Assembly (NCBI GenBank): GCA_002731395.1
Contig: PCBQ01000018.1
Span: forward strand, 37,698-54,747
From: Methanobacteriota archaeon
Lineage (GTDB): Archaea; Thermoplasmatota; Poseidoniia; Poseidoniales; Poseidoniaceae
Length of the DNA: 17,050 nucleotides
Direction: 5' to 3'
Shown piece after piece: positions 1 to 6,573 of the stretch. Below the pieces are notes generated by a model. The model was not told where the DNA came from, made no database searches, and saw only the letters and a list, made by a program, of their open reading frames with translations. The stretch's first letter is position 1, and each line of letters opens with the position of its first letter. A program made the translations under genes and the position numbers.

Positions 1-563
1 GCTGATTGGCAGCCGGCGGCGAAGGGGCCAGCGGTTTTGCCTCGGACGATGTCGAGGTAATCTTCTGGTGAGGTGGTCAGGTCATCCACGTGGTCAAGTT
101 GTTTGAACTCGGACACGGCAATGTCCGCACAACAGTCCGCCATCAGACGAACCACACGTTCAGGATAACGCCCTCCAAGGCCAAAACCCTGCACAAAGAG
201 CCAATCACCAGCGATGAGTGCTTTCTCCGGCCCGGCCTGAAGGTGCAAGGTTCGCCGTCCCCTTCGTTCGTCGGCATCGTCGTTCATGTCGTCATGAACC
301 AGGGTTGCAGTGTGGATGAGTTCGAACGCCAGAGCAAGCGGCATCACGTGATCGCGATCCACACCGCCTGCGGCGTCGTAGGAGAGCATGAACAGGACCG
401 GGCGAAGTCGTTTTCCTCCACTCATCAGCACGTGTCGAGCCATGGCGACGACTTGTCCTCCGCCTGCCGTTTCAGCGTCGTCGAGCAAGGATTCCAGTCC
501 CGCATCAACCTCGTCCTTCAGACGCGAAAGTCGCTCGACCTGCCCTGAACTGAGACCGGTCAT
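1..563 (-). CDS. Polyprenyl diphosphate synthase, N-terminal part (cut by window edge)
   Basis: This is a trans-isoprenyl diphosphate synthase, which condenses isopentenyl diphosphate onto an allylic diphosphate; in archaea the family supplies geranylgeranyl diphosphate for ether lipids. About 187 residues are visible, read leftwards. They show the substrate-binding GGKRLRP motif (about residues 48-54), the first Asp-rich motif in the context VHDDMNDDADERRGRRT (about 87-103), and a K-T-A motif near the cut (about 177-179). The second Asp-rich motif lies beyond the window. The residues just before the first Asp-rich motif are HTATLV, putting Ala at -5 and Thr at -4, where short-chain enzymes carry bulky aromatics. 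This resembles longer-chain bacterial enzymes, so the product length is open. The ATG at 563 is chosen because a TTAA element lies about 27 bp upstream, as expected for a leaderless archaeal transcript; the frame stays open a few codons further upstream. The gene diverges from the HemC-like gene. Confidence 0.93.
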   Translation of the reverse strand, partial: MTGLSSGQVERLSRLKDEVDAGLESLLDDAETAGGGQVVAMARHVLMSGGKRLRPVLFMLSYDAAGGVDRDHVMPLALAFELIHTATLVHDDMNDDADERRGRRTLHLQAGPEKALIAGDWLFVQGFGLGGRYPERVVRLMADCCADIAVSEFKQLDHVDDLTTSPEDYLDIVRGKTAGPFAAGCQS

Positions 564-585
564 GTGTTCGTAGACGAGGGAGGGC

Positions 586-594
586 TTCTTAACG
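586..594 (-). promoter_or_regulatory. Possible TATA-like element for the polyprenyl synthase gene
   Basis: An AT-rich core, TTAA at 589-592, lies in an otherwise GC-rich divergent gap. It is about 27 bp upstream of the minus-strand ATG at 563, the spacing expected between an archaeal TATA box and a leaderless start. For the plus-strand gene at 630 it would imply a leader of roughly 10-15 nt. The match to a TATA consensus is weak. Confidence 0.35.
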
Positions 595-629
595 GGTGTC
601 GAGCGCCCTCAGCACGTCGAGGGAGCGTG

Positions 630-1721
630 ATGGAGGCGGAGATGGAGCGGCTTGTGGTCGCCCTTCCTCCAGACGACGACGATCGTGCCTCGGCACACGC
701 CTCGGGCGTGCTTGGCCAAGCCAACCGACCCACATTCGCCCTCAAGCAGGCTCCGAGCCTTCACGACGCCATCAGTTTGCTCCGTGACGGGCACGTCGAC
801 CTGCTCGTGGCGTCCGCCCAGATGTGGGGCGACATCGATCAAAACGGCTTGACCATCGCTGCATGCCTCCAGCGGCGTGAACCGACCTGGGTGATGGTCT
901 CCGACGACAAGCCCGAAATGCTGCATCACGAAGCATGCATTGGATGTGATCATCCTCTCTTGCACCGGCAGTTGACGCGACTCCGTCCTGATCTCATGCT
1001 GGTCGATCCACGCACGCTAAACGACACGTGGGACGAAATGAACGGAACCGAGCGAACCGCGTGGTACGAGGCCGCGCGCCAACGCGGTACCCTCGAAGGG
1101 TACGTCATCCCGCGCTCCCTTCACAGGAGCCTCCCTGGACGCCCCCCTCGACGGCATACGCTTGGTTTGCATCGCGACGACCCGACGCGTCCTCGCTTTG
1201 TGCCACCACCCCTTGGGGGGCTGACCTTGCTCATCGGCCGTTCAGGCTTTCCAAACGAGCAACTGAAACCCATCAGCGATGCCGGCGCTCTGCTTGCTCA
1301 TCGCATCGAACGAGCGATGATGGTCGCCGTCCCGGAAGCGCTTCGTCCGATAACGGGCATCCACGTCGAGCGACGCCGCCCGGCCACCTTGCTGATGGAA
1401 GCAGCAAGAGTTGAGGACGAGCACACCATTGAATCCATGCTGGACCCAGAAGCCTCCTTGAAGACGAAAGGACACCGCGTGGAGATCATCATCGAAACCC
1501 TTGGTGCAAACGGTCGAGGCAGTGCGTCCAGCGAGCGCGTGTTCCCCACTGAGCACACCCACACGGGCATGGTGCGAGCGCTCGAGGAATGGTCCGAGGT
1601 GCTGCAAGCCATGACCAGCGAGCACGCTGCTTTGGTGAAAGGAGCTCAGTTCATGGGGGAATTCGAGGCCTCATACACCGAAGCACATGGTGCCATGATG
1701 CATCTTGAGGACGACGGCTGA
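630..1721 (+). CDS. Divergent HemC (porphobilinogen deaminase)-like protein lacking catalytic residues
   Basis: This 363-residue protein aligns by eye with hydroxymethylbilane synthase. The stretch LLRDGHVDLLVAS (51-63) followed by GLTIAACLQRREP (73-85) matches the HemC region that normally reads DLAVHSLKDVP then GLTIAAILEREDP. LLHRQLTRLRPDLMLVDPR (110-128) matches the SSLRRQ..LRPDL..LRGN substrate-binding loop. FVPPPLGGLTLLIG (190-203) and AHRIERAMM (223-231) match the QGALGIE and AERAFL segments. The catalytic aspartate of KDVP is replaced (Q-M-W-G), and the dipyrromethane-binding cysteine expected after ERAMM is absent (VPEALRP). It is therefore probably not an active deaminase of the usual kind. 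A further 120 or so residues after residue 245 correspond to domain 3 plus extra sequence. The ATG at 630 is chosen for a GAGGG ribosome-binding match at 619-623; a GTG at 564 or an ATG at 642 are alternatives. The homology is my inference from motif order. Confidence 0.6.
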   Translation: MEAEMERLVVALPPDDDDRASAHASGVLGQANRPTFALKQAPSLHDAISLLRDGHVDLLVASAQMWGDIDQNGLTIAACLQRREPTWVMVSDDKPEMLHHEACIGCDHPLLHRQLTRLRPDLMLVDPRTLNDTWDEMNGTERTAWYEAARQRGTLEGYVIPRSLHRSLPGRPPRRHTLGLHRDDPTRPRFVPPPLGGLTLLIGRSGFPNEQLKPISDAGALLAHRIERAMMVAVPEALRPITGIHVERRRPATLLMEAARVEDEHTIESMLDPEASLKTKGHRVEIIIETLGANGRGSASSERVFPTEHTHTGMVRALEEWSEVLQAMTSEHAALVKGAQFMGEFEASYTEAHGAMMHLEDDG

Positions 1722-1751
1722 ACAGAAACGGTCGCGCATCGGCATGTTCCA

Positions 1752-1765
1752 CCCCATGTGTGGGG
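1752..1765. repeat. Short inverted repeat before the SAP-like gene
   Basis: CCCCA and TGGGG arms (1752-1756 and 1761-1765) flank a TGTG loop, just upstream of the probable TATA box at 1774. No T-run follows, so this is not a clear terminator for the gene ending at 1721. It could be an operator or may be chance. Confidence 0.3.
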
Positions 1766-1773
1766 CGAACGCC

Positions 1774-1780
1774 CATATAC
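1774..1780 (+). promoter_or_regulatory. Probable TATA box of the SAP-like gene
   Basis: CATATAC stands out in a GC-rich 91-bp gap, about 35 bp before the ATG at 1813. With the usual archaeal spacing of about 26 bp, transcription would begin near 1802. That would leave a short leader holding the ribosome-binding match AGGTTGAG at 1802-1809. Confidence 0.5.
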
Positions 1781-1812
1781 CGACGTGACCGCAAACCACT
1801 CAGGTTGAGACG

Positions 1813-3600
1813 ATGACCACGCCGCAGGTGATGCTGGAGGAGCTCTTCCGAGCAAAATTGGACGACCTGCGTTCAATTGCTGCAGCCTACGACGTACCTC
1901 GCTCAGGCGGCGTGGATTTGCTCCGAGCCCGCCTCATCAGCGAACTTGTGCTCGATGAGTGGGATCTTTCTGAGGACGGCATCGCCCAACTCAAGAACAA
2001 CGAACTCGGCGACATCCTCGGCGCCTTTGGCATCAAGAAAACGGGGTCCATCCGTGCCCGCCGCCAGCGCCTCTACCTCCACCTCAATCATGACGCTAAG
2101 GCGCTCAATGTGGATTCACTTAACGAACGCACGAAGGAGGATTTACACGCCTTGGCCAAGGCCCTCGAACTTCCCGTTTCAGGCACCAAACAAACCCTAC
2201 AGGCCCGCATTGCCGGCGTGCTTGAAATGCAGCGTGGCGCGTGGGGCCCGATCAAACGCTCGCTTCGCAGAGACGGTGGACGAAGCCTGACCATCCCCGT
2301 TCCCGACAACACGGCTGTTGAACCCGGCACTGAAATTGAACCGCCCGCTGCCCCTGCCTCCGAAGGAATGGATGAAGCCGTGGAAGCCTTCACTGAAGCC
2401 CACCCAACAGGGTGGACGGCAGAAGAGGAAGCCGAAATGCGTGAAGCTCTGCAAGCATCTGGCGTCGACGTCACCCGAGGCGACGTTTCGGCAGAATTGG
2501 ATGCGGCGCTTCGATCACGTGCTCCACCTTCCGATGGCCTTGATTTGGACATGGAGGAGGGCACGGATGTCCCCACATACGACCCGGGTGAACTTCCATT
2601 GGACGCCATGGCCGATATCGAAGATCTTGAGCGGCGCGAAGCGGAGATAGAAGCTGCCTGCCGGCATTTCCTCAGCATTGGAAAAGTCAGCGACAGCGCT
2701 GATGTTGAGGCCTTTCTTGATGCCCTCACTCGCGAGGGGTTCGACACCGGTCGGGCACACGTTCGCGACGCAATACGCCACCGCTTGCAGACCGTTGACA
2801 GGCGCAGAAGGGCCGAAGAAGAAGCTCAGAGGGGGCGTCCGACGACGTGGCGTGCACGAGAAGCACTTCGCGGGTTTGAATCCCTCCGGCCACGCCTGAT
2901 CGAAGCCGTGGAGGAAGCCACGGCCGAAGGCGACACCCCGGAGGCGAGGAGCGCATACCTCAGAGCGGCCAAAGGCTTGGGCGTCGACATCTCAGAAACC
3001 GCCGTGTCAGGGCGGGTTCACGCCTTGTATGATCTCCATGTTGACTTGATGGCTGAACGTGCATCCATGGATCCTGTCGCGGCGAGACGGCAACGTGCTT
3101 TGCGGGTGCTCTTCCATGGCAGCGTCCACATGGACCTTGTCAAGCGACGAACCTTGGAGCGGCTGGAACGAGGCCTGCCTGGATTTGAGGACCTGATATC
3201 AGCGGTTCTCGATGACGCTGATGGTCGCATTGAGCCAGCCCACGAGGCGTTGATCCTCACCTACCTGGAACGCCGAGGTTTGGAAGTCAACACACCGGAA
3301 CTTCGCCCGCGTGTCATGGCCTGTGCTGGGGTGCTGGCAGCGGAGTTGGGCCTGATTTCGCCTTCAGAAATCCCTCGCCTCGCGCCGGGTATGATGCTCT
3401 CTGACGATCGAATCGAGGAAATTGTTGACGAGTTGCAGCAACTTGCCGCGAGTTTCCGAAGTTCACCCGTAGGCAAAGCGTCCCCCGCGCTTCATGAAGC
3501 CCCCGTTGAGCGTGACGGCCGGCACCGACGTGTGGACGCTGCGCGATCGATGGTCGATCGCGCGGATGACGTGCTGGCCCGTCTTCTGGAAGACCGCTGA
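1813..3600 (+). CDS. SAP-like motif protein with acidic linker and repeated helical C-terminal region
   Basis: This 595-residue soluble protein has no recognised enzymatic motif. Its first 140 residues hold three SAP/Rho-N-like helix-turn-helix units: about 16-44 (LRSIAAAYDVP then LLRARLI), 63-91 (ELGDILGAFGI then RRQRLYLHL) and 108-138 (LHALAKALELP then LQARIAGVL). SAP motifs bind DNA, so a chromatin or nucleic-acid role is plausible. Residues 165-290 are acidic and Pro/Ala-rich, probably a flexible linker. The C-terminal half is helical, with four degenerate copies of a unit of about 25 residues at 209-233, 301-325, 382-406 and 481-505. The units share an L..x..G hydrophobic/acidic turn followed by a helix with Val/Leu and Arg. 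The ATG at 1813 follows AGGTTGAG and a TATA-like box. The gene ends directly against the stop codon of the convergent ATPase gene. The start is confident; the function is not. Confidence 0.85.
   Translation: MTTPQVMLEELFRAKLDDLRSIAAAYDVPRSGGVDLLRARLISELVLDEWDLSEDGIAQLKNNELGDILGAFGIKKTGSIRARRQRLYLHLNHDAKALNVDSLNERTKEDLHALAKALELPVSGTKQTLQARIAGVLEMQRGAWGPIKRSLRRDGGRSLTIPVPDNTAVEPGTEIEPPAAPASEGMDEAVEAFTEAHPTGWTAEEEAEMREALQASGVDVTRGDVSAELDAALRSRAPPSDGLDLDMEEGTDVPTYDPGELPLDAMADIEDLERREAEIEAACRHFLSIGKVSDSADVEAFLDALTREGFDTGRAHVRDAIRHRLQTVDRRRRAEEEAQRGRPTTWRAREALRGFESLRPRLIEAVEEATAEGDTPEARSAYLRAAKGLGVDISETAVSGRVHALYDLHVDLMAERASMDPVAARRQRALRVLFHGSVHMDLVKRRTLERLERGLPGFEDLISAVLDDADGRIEPAHEALILTYLERRGLEVNTPELRPRVMACAGVLAAELGLISPSEIPRLAPGMMLSDDRIEEIVDELQQLAASFRSSPVGKASPALHEAPVERDGRHRRVDAARSMVDRADDVLARLLEDR
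3541..3563. repeat. Perfect 10-bp inverted repeat with 3-nt loop
   Basis: GCGCGATCGA (3541-3550) is followed by TGG and then its exact reverse complement TCGATCGCGC (3554-3563). It lies within the last 20 codons of the SAP-like gene, about 40 bp before the convergent stop codons. A strong hairpin would form in either transcript. It could slow or end transcription between the two convergent genes, although no T-tract follows. Confidence 0.6.
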
Positions 3601-3607
3601 TCAGCGG
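3594..3607. repeat. 14-bp palindrome spanning the abutting convergent stop codons
   Basis: CCGCTGATCAGCGG is a perfect palindrome centred between 3600 and 3601. Its halves contain the TGA stop of the plus-strand SAP-like gene and the TGA stop of the minus-strand ATPase gene. Both genes therefore end in the same sequence, Pro/Thr-Arg codon context aside, with no intergenic base between them. Confidence 0.6.
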
Positions 3608-4836
3608 GTCGCGTAGAAGTTCTGGATGATCGAGGTCACCGTCTGGATGTCGCGGATGTCGCGACGCTGAAGGTCAGCGAGGATGGCCATACGTTGCTGG
3701 ACATGCTCCTCAAACACTTCTGGTGTCACGCCGGCCGCATTGCAGATGCGCTCACGGAACTGCGATGGAATGCCCGTTTCGACGATTTCATCGCGAGCAG
3801 CATCGTACTTCCAAATTGCGTTGAGACGTGGCTTGTCACCCTCCATGCCGGCCACTTCTGCGACTTCGGTGATCTTCCTCGCGGTTCGGCCATGAACGTG
3901 CAATCGCGCTTGAATGATGATGAGGTCCAGTCCAGTCAGCATGATTGGAGGCACGCTCATTGGCGGATTGATCATCCTCGTTACGGTTTCCTGTGCCGTG
4001 TTGGCGTGAAGGCTACCGAAGGAACCGTCGTGGCCCGTGTTCATGGCCGTCAGCAGGGTTGCGGCTTCAGAACCACGCACTTCACCCACGATGATGCGGT
4101 CAGGACGCATGCGGAGGCTGGATTTCAGACAGTCGTTCATGTCAACCTCAGGGGTACCGTCCGGTCGCTCACGACGGGTTTCCATGCGCAGCCAGTGGTC
4201 GTGGTAGACCTGCAATTCAGCGGTGTCTTCGACGGTCAAAAGGCGGCGATGCCATGGGATGTACATGCCGAGGCAGTTCAGGGTCGTCGTCTTACCTGAG
4301 CCTGTTCCACCGGCAATAACGAAGTTCGCGGGTCGTGCGTCCAATCCCTCAATCCAAACCCACATCATGGCCGCGAGACGAAGGTTCACCGTTCCGAAAT
4401 TGATGAGATCGATCATCGTCAGCGGGTCTTCCTTGAATTTCCGGATGGTCAGCGTTGGGCCGTCTGGTGAAACCGGCGGAATGGTCCCATTGACACGGGA
4501 ACCGTCGGGCAGACGACCGTCGAAGATGGGCACCATGCCCGGGCCGTCACCCAGTGGCACGTTGGTGAACGATGCGATGTTGGTGGCGATTTGGAGGCCG
4601 TCGGCATCGTCGATCCATACGTTGGTTCGGCACATGCCGTGGTCGCGATGGGCGACCTTCACGCACTGTGTTCCTCCGTTGTACATCACTTCTTCCAGCG
4701 AGTCGTCCTCGAGCAAGGCAGCAAGATCACCGTAGGGGTTCGCCTCGATGTTGCCCTCAACGTGGTAAATGGGCGAGGGATGGTTGGGTTCGTTGTAGAT
4801 CGTCACACGACCGTATTGCGCCAAAATGTCCGACAT
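3601..4836 (-). CDS. VirB11/TadA-type pilus or secretion ATPase
   Basis: This 411-residue cytoplasmic ATPase belongs to the GspE/VirB11/TadA/FlaI superfamily, whose hexamers power assembly of archaeal pili, archaella and Tad pili. The order of motifs is typical. A DGRLPDGSRVNGTIPP segment (106-121) closes the N-terminal domain. Walker A is GGTGSGKTTTLN (176-187), and an acidic LTVEDTAELQ box lies at 200-209. Walker B lies in RPDRIIVGEVRG (244-255), and the His box is TGHDGSFGSLHAN (267-279). The long N-terminal extension of archaellar FlaI is absent, so the Tad/VirB11-like or archaeal pilus group fits better than the archaellum. The start is supported by GGAGGT 6 nt upstream (4843-4848), overlapping the stop codon of the upstream TadB-like gene. 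It is the last gene of the minus-strand block. Confidence 0.9.
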   Translation of the reverse strand: MSDILAQYGRVTIYNEPNHPSPIYHVEGNIEANPYGDLAALLEDDSLEEVMYNGGTQCVKVAHRDHGMCRTNVWIDDADGLQIATNIASFTNVPLGDGPGMVPIFDGRLPDGSRVNGTIPPVSPDGPTLTIRKFKEDPLTMIDLINFGTVNLRLAAMMWVWIEGLDARPANFVIAGGTGSGKTTTLNCLGMYIPWHRRLLTVEDTAELQVYHDHWLRMETRRERPDGTPEVDMNDCLKSSLRMRPDRIIVGEVRGSEAATLLTAMNTGHDGSFGSLHANTAQETVTRMINPPMSVPPIMLTGLDLIIIQARLHVHGRTARKITEVAEVAGMEGDKPRLNAIWKYDAARDEIVETGIPSQFRERICNAAGVTPEVFEEHVQQRMAILADLQRRDIRDIQTVTSIIQNFYATR

Positions 4837-4839
4837 GGT

Positions 4840-5571
4840 TCAACCTCCAATCACCAACAACGCCCCGCTGAACAGGGTCATGGACGTCATTGTCCAAAAT
4901 GGAATCCACCACATCATGGCTCGCATGCGCCCAAGCATACGGCCACAAATGGCCACAGCGACAGCGCTTGCAGCGCCGAAGAAGACCGAGAAAACAGACG
5001 TGATGTTGTCGATTTGGTACCCTGCGCTTGGTGGAGCAAACAGACCGATAAGCACCGCCAGCAAACCCGGAAGTCCAATGCAGATGAACAGGACAATGGT
5101 CATGACCAAACCGGAGAGGTCCTTCTCACGCTTGTCGATCAGGTCATTGAGGCGCTGGTAATCGTTCGCCAGATCATAGAGCACGGATTGGAGCGGAGAG
5201 TTCTGTTCCACGGCAGTTTGGATGAGCTGAATGACGCGCTGGACTTGGGACGAGCGGGTGCTGGTGGCAAAAGAGGCCAGTGCCGCATCGAAACTGGTGA
5301 CGTGACTCTTTGAGAGCGATTCGCGCAGCAGAGTTCCGAAAGTACCGGGTTGGTTTTTGCTCTGATCCGACATCACTTCCTGCAAACCCAGACCTGCGCC
5401 CACACCGTCGCTTAGCGCTTCGAGGAAACCCGGAAGCGCGCCTTCAATGGAACGACGACGACGACGTTCCATCATGGGCGGTAGTCCGCCTGCAGCAAAG
5501 GCGAATCCAATAGCGATAAGCAACAACAACGGAAGGTTGTCGTTGAAGGATTCCACAAGGCGCCACAGCAT
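4840..5571 (-). CDS. TadB-like GspF-domain membrane platform protein
   Basis: This 243-residue integral membrane protein carries one type II secretion F (GspF/T2SSF) domain, the platform on which the pilus ATPase acts. An N-terminal membrane helix (about 12-32) precedes a basic MERRRRR stretch. The cytoplasmic helical domain follows, with EALSDGVGAGLGLQEVM (about 51-67), typical of the family. Then come three or four hydrophobic helices from about residue 155 to the C-terminus. At this size it corresponds to one half of a full two-domain archaellar FlaJ, with the other half in the next gene, the split arrangement typical of TadB/TadC. The ATG at 5571 has a GAGGTGAT match that overlaps the tadC-like stop. 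Only 3 bases separate this gene from the ATPase gene, which indicates one operon. Confidence 0.8.
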   Translation of the reverse strand: MLWRLVESFNDNLPLLLLIAIGFAFAAGGLPPMMERRRRRSIEGALPGFLEALSDGVGAGLGLQEVMSDQSKNQPGTFGTLLRESLSKSHVTSFDAALASFATSTRSSQVQRVIQLIQTAVEQNSPLQSVLYDLANDYQRLNDLIDKREKDLSGLVMTIVLFICIGLPGLLAVLIGLFAPPSAGYQIDNITSVFSVFFGAASAVAVAICGRMLGRMRAMMWWIPFWTMTSMTLFSGALLVIGG

Positions 5572-5580
5572 TTGATCACC

Positions 5581-6165
5581 TCACAATCCTGGGTCGGTCG
5601 TGTGCGCTTTGCGACCAATGAAGGCCATGATCAATACCGTCGCGCCCAACCCACCCACGGTGATAACGGGCAAGAGTGGAATCAGCCCGCTCAACCCAAG
5701 CATGCCCTGAAGGTCCTTCGGCACAATTTGGGGGGCGAGGGCGAGCACTGCGATCAAAATCGGGGAGAGCATCCCGACCGACAGCATGGTTTCAGGCAAT
5801 CCACCCAACCCTTCGATGTACTCCTTGACGGCCTCGGAACGCTCCTCCTCCATGCGGCTGCCGAGTTTCTTGAGCGACTCAATGACGTCCGTGTTTTGCG
5901 TGAGGTTGTTGTAAAGCGTGTTCAGCAAGCGACGGTAGCCGTCGGTCTCACAGGTGGTCATCAATTTCTTCAGTTCCTTCTCAAGACCAGGGGATTTTCC
6001 GCTCTGAAGTCGCTTGAGAACGGTGGCAAAATCCTCGGAAATGACACCGTAACCGCCACGGCCGATGGTGTGCATCGCTGCCTCCAAACCGACACCTGAG
6101 GACATCATCACGTCGACCGCACGAATGACGTAGAGGATTTCTCGACTCTCCTCGATACGGCGCAT
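5581..6165 (-). CDS. TadC-like GspF-domain membrane protein (short)
   Basis: This 194-residue protein has a GspF/T2SSF helical domain from its start (IRAVDVMMSSGVGLEAAM, about 14-31) to about residue 125. It ends in two hydrophobic segments, about 128-149 and 157-185. It lacks N-terminal membrane helices, so it is shorter than many TadC proteins. It probably pairs with the TadB-like product to form the inner-membrane platform for the ATPase. The ATG at 6165 has a GAGGTG ribosome-binding match 5 nt upstream that overlaps the stop of the preceding 117-residue gene (TGAGGTGAGGTC before the start). The TadB-like gene follows after 9 bases. Family assignment rests on domain character and position, because sequence conservation in this family is low. 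Confidence 0.75.
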   Translation of the reverse strand: MRRIEESREILYVIRAVDVMMSSGVGLEAAMHTIGRGGYGVISEDFATVLKRLQSGKSPGLEKELKKLMTTCETDGYRRLLNTLYNNLTQNTDVIESLKKLGSRMEEERSEAVKEYIEGLGGLPETMLSVGMLSPILIAVLALAPQIVPKDLQGMLGLSGLIPLLPVITVGGLGATVLIMAFIGRKAHTTDPGL

Positions 6166-6174
6166 GACCTCACC

Positions 6175-6528
6175 TCAATCCTTGTCTTCGAAGAGTTCGA
6201 AGGAGAACTCCTCGCTTGTGCCGTCGTAGCTCAGGGACCCGAAGACGACCTTGACGTCACGCTCCTCAAAGGGGTCATGGATGTAGGGTTGGCCGCCACG
6301 GAACATCTCGATGACTTGCTTGTAGAGGTCGATGGTCATGATCCCACGCACCGTGTAGACCGCGCTTTCTGCGCCCTCGTCGTGAAGGTCATCACCTTCA
6401 CCGCCCCGAACCACGGTCCGGGTGATGCGTCGGGCGATACGCACGGAGATGTCCGCATTTTGAAAGCGAATCCAGTCAGCGCTGGTTTTCGCGGTGGCGG
6501 GGCGGATGAAGAAGTCCATGCTCGGCAT
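6175..6528 (-). CDS. Unknown 117-residue soluble protein, phage-tail-like beta protein candidate
   Basis: I do not recognise a family with confidence. The protein is short, soluble and acidic at the end, with no signal peptide or membrane helix, so it is not a pilin. The middle (about 40-110) alternates beta-strand-like segments: GDDLHDEGAESAVYTVRGIM, then a helix around YKQVIEMFRGG, then PYIHDPFEERDVKVVFGSLS. This layout resembles small tail or baseplate proteins of contractile phage-like systems, in which a strand pair is followed by a helix and a G-x-P-x-x-H-P/D turn; that is only a visual impression. Its stop overlaps the ribosome-binding site of the TadC-like gene, so it is translated with the pilus genes. 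The start is uncertain: ATG at 6528 or three codons later at 6519, neither with a clear ribosome-binding site. The 45-bp gap upstream may hold its own promoter. Confidence 0.65.
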   Translation of the reverse strand: MPSMDFFIRPATAKTSADWIRFQNADISVRIARRITRTVVRGGEGDDLHDEGAESAVYTVRGIMTIDLYKQVIEMFRGGQPYIHDPFEERDVKVVFGSLSYDGTSEEFSFELFEDKD

Positions 6529-6573
6529 GTGAACGAATCCACATCCACCAGCGGACCTTGAATGTGATGGCCG

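Noticed and set aside
90..548. Plus-strand open frame of 152 codons
   Set aside because: It lies opposite the polyprenyl synthase, whose motifs are unmistakable; the plus-strand translation shows no family features.
1752..1765. Hairpin as a terminator of the HemC-like gene
   Set aside because: Short stem and no following T-run; reported only as an inverted repeat.
4591..5313. Plus-strand open frame of 240 codons across the ATPase and TadB-like genes
   Set aside because: It is antisense to two genes with clear motifs and Shine-Dalgarno sites, and its translation is rich in His/Gln/Arg without domain character.
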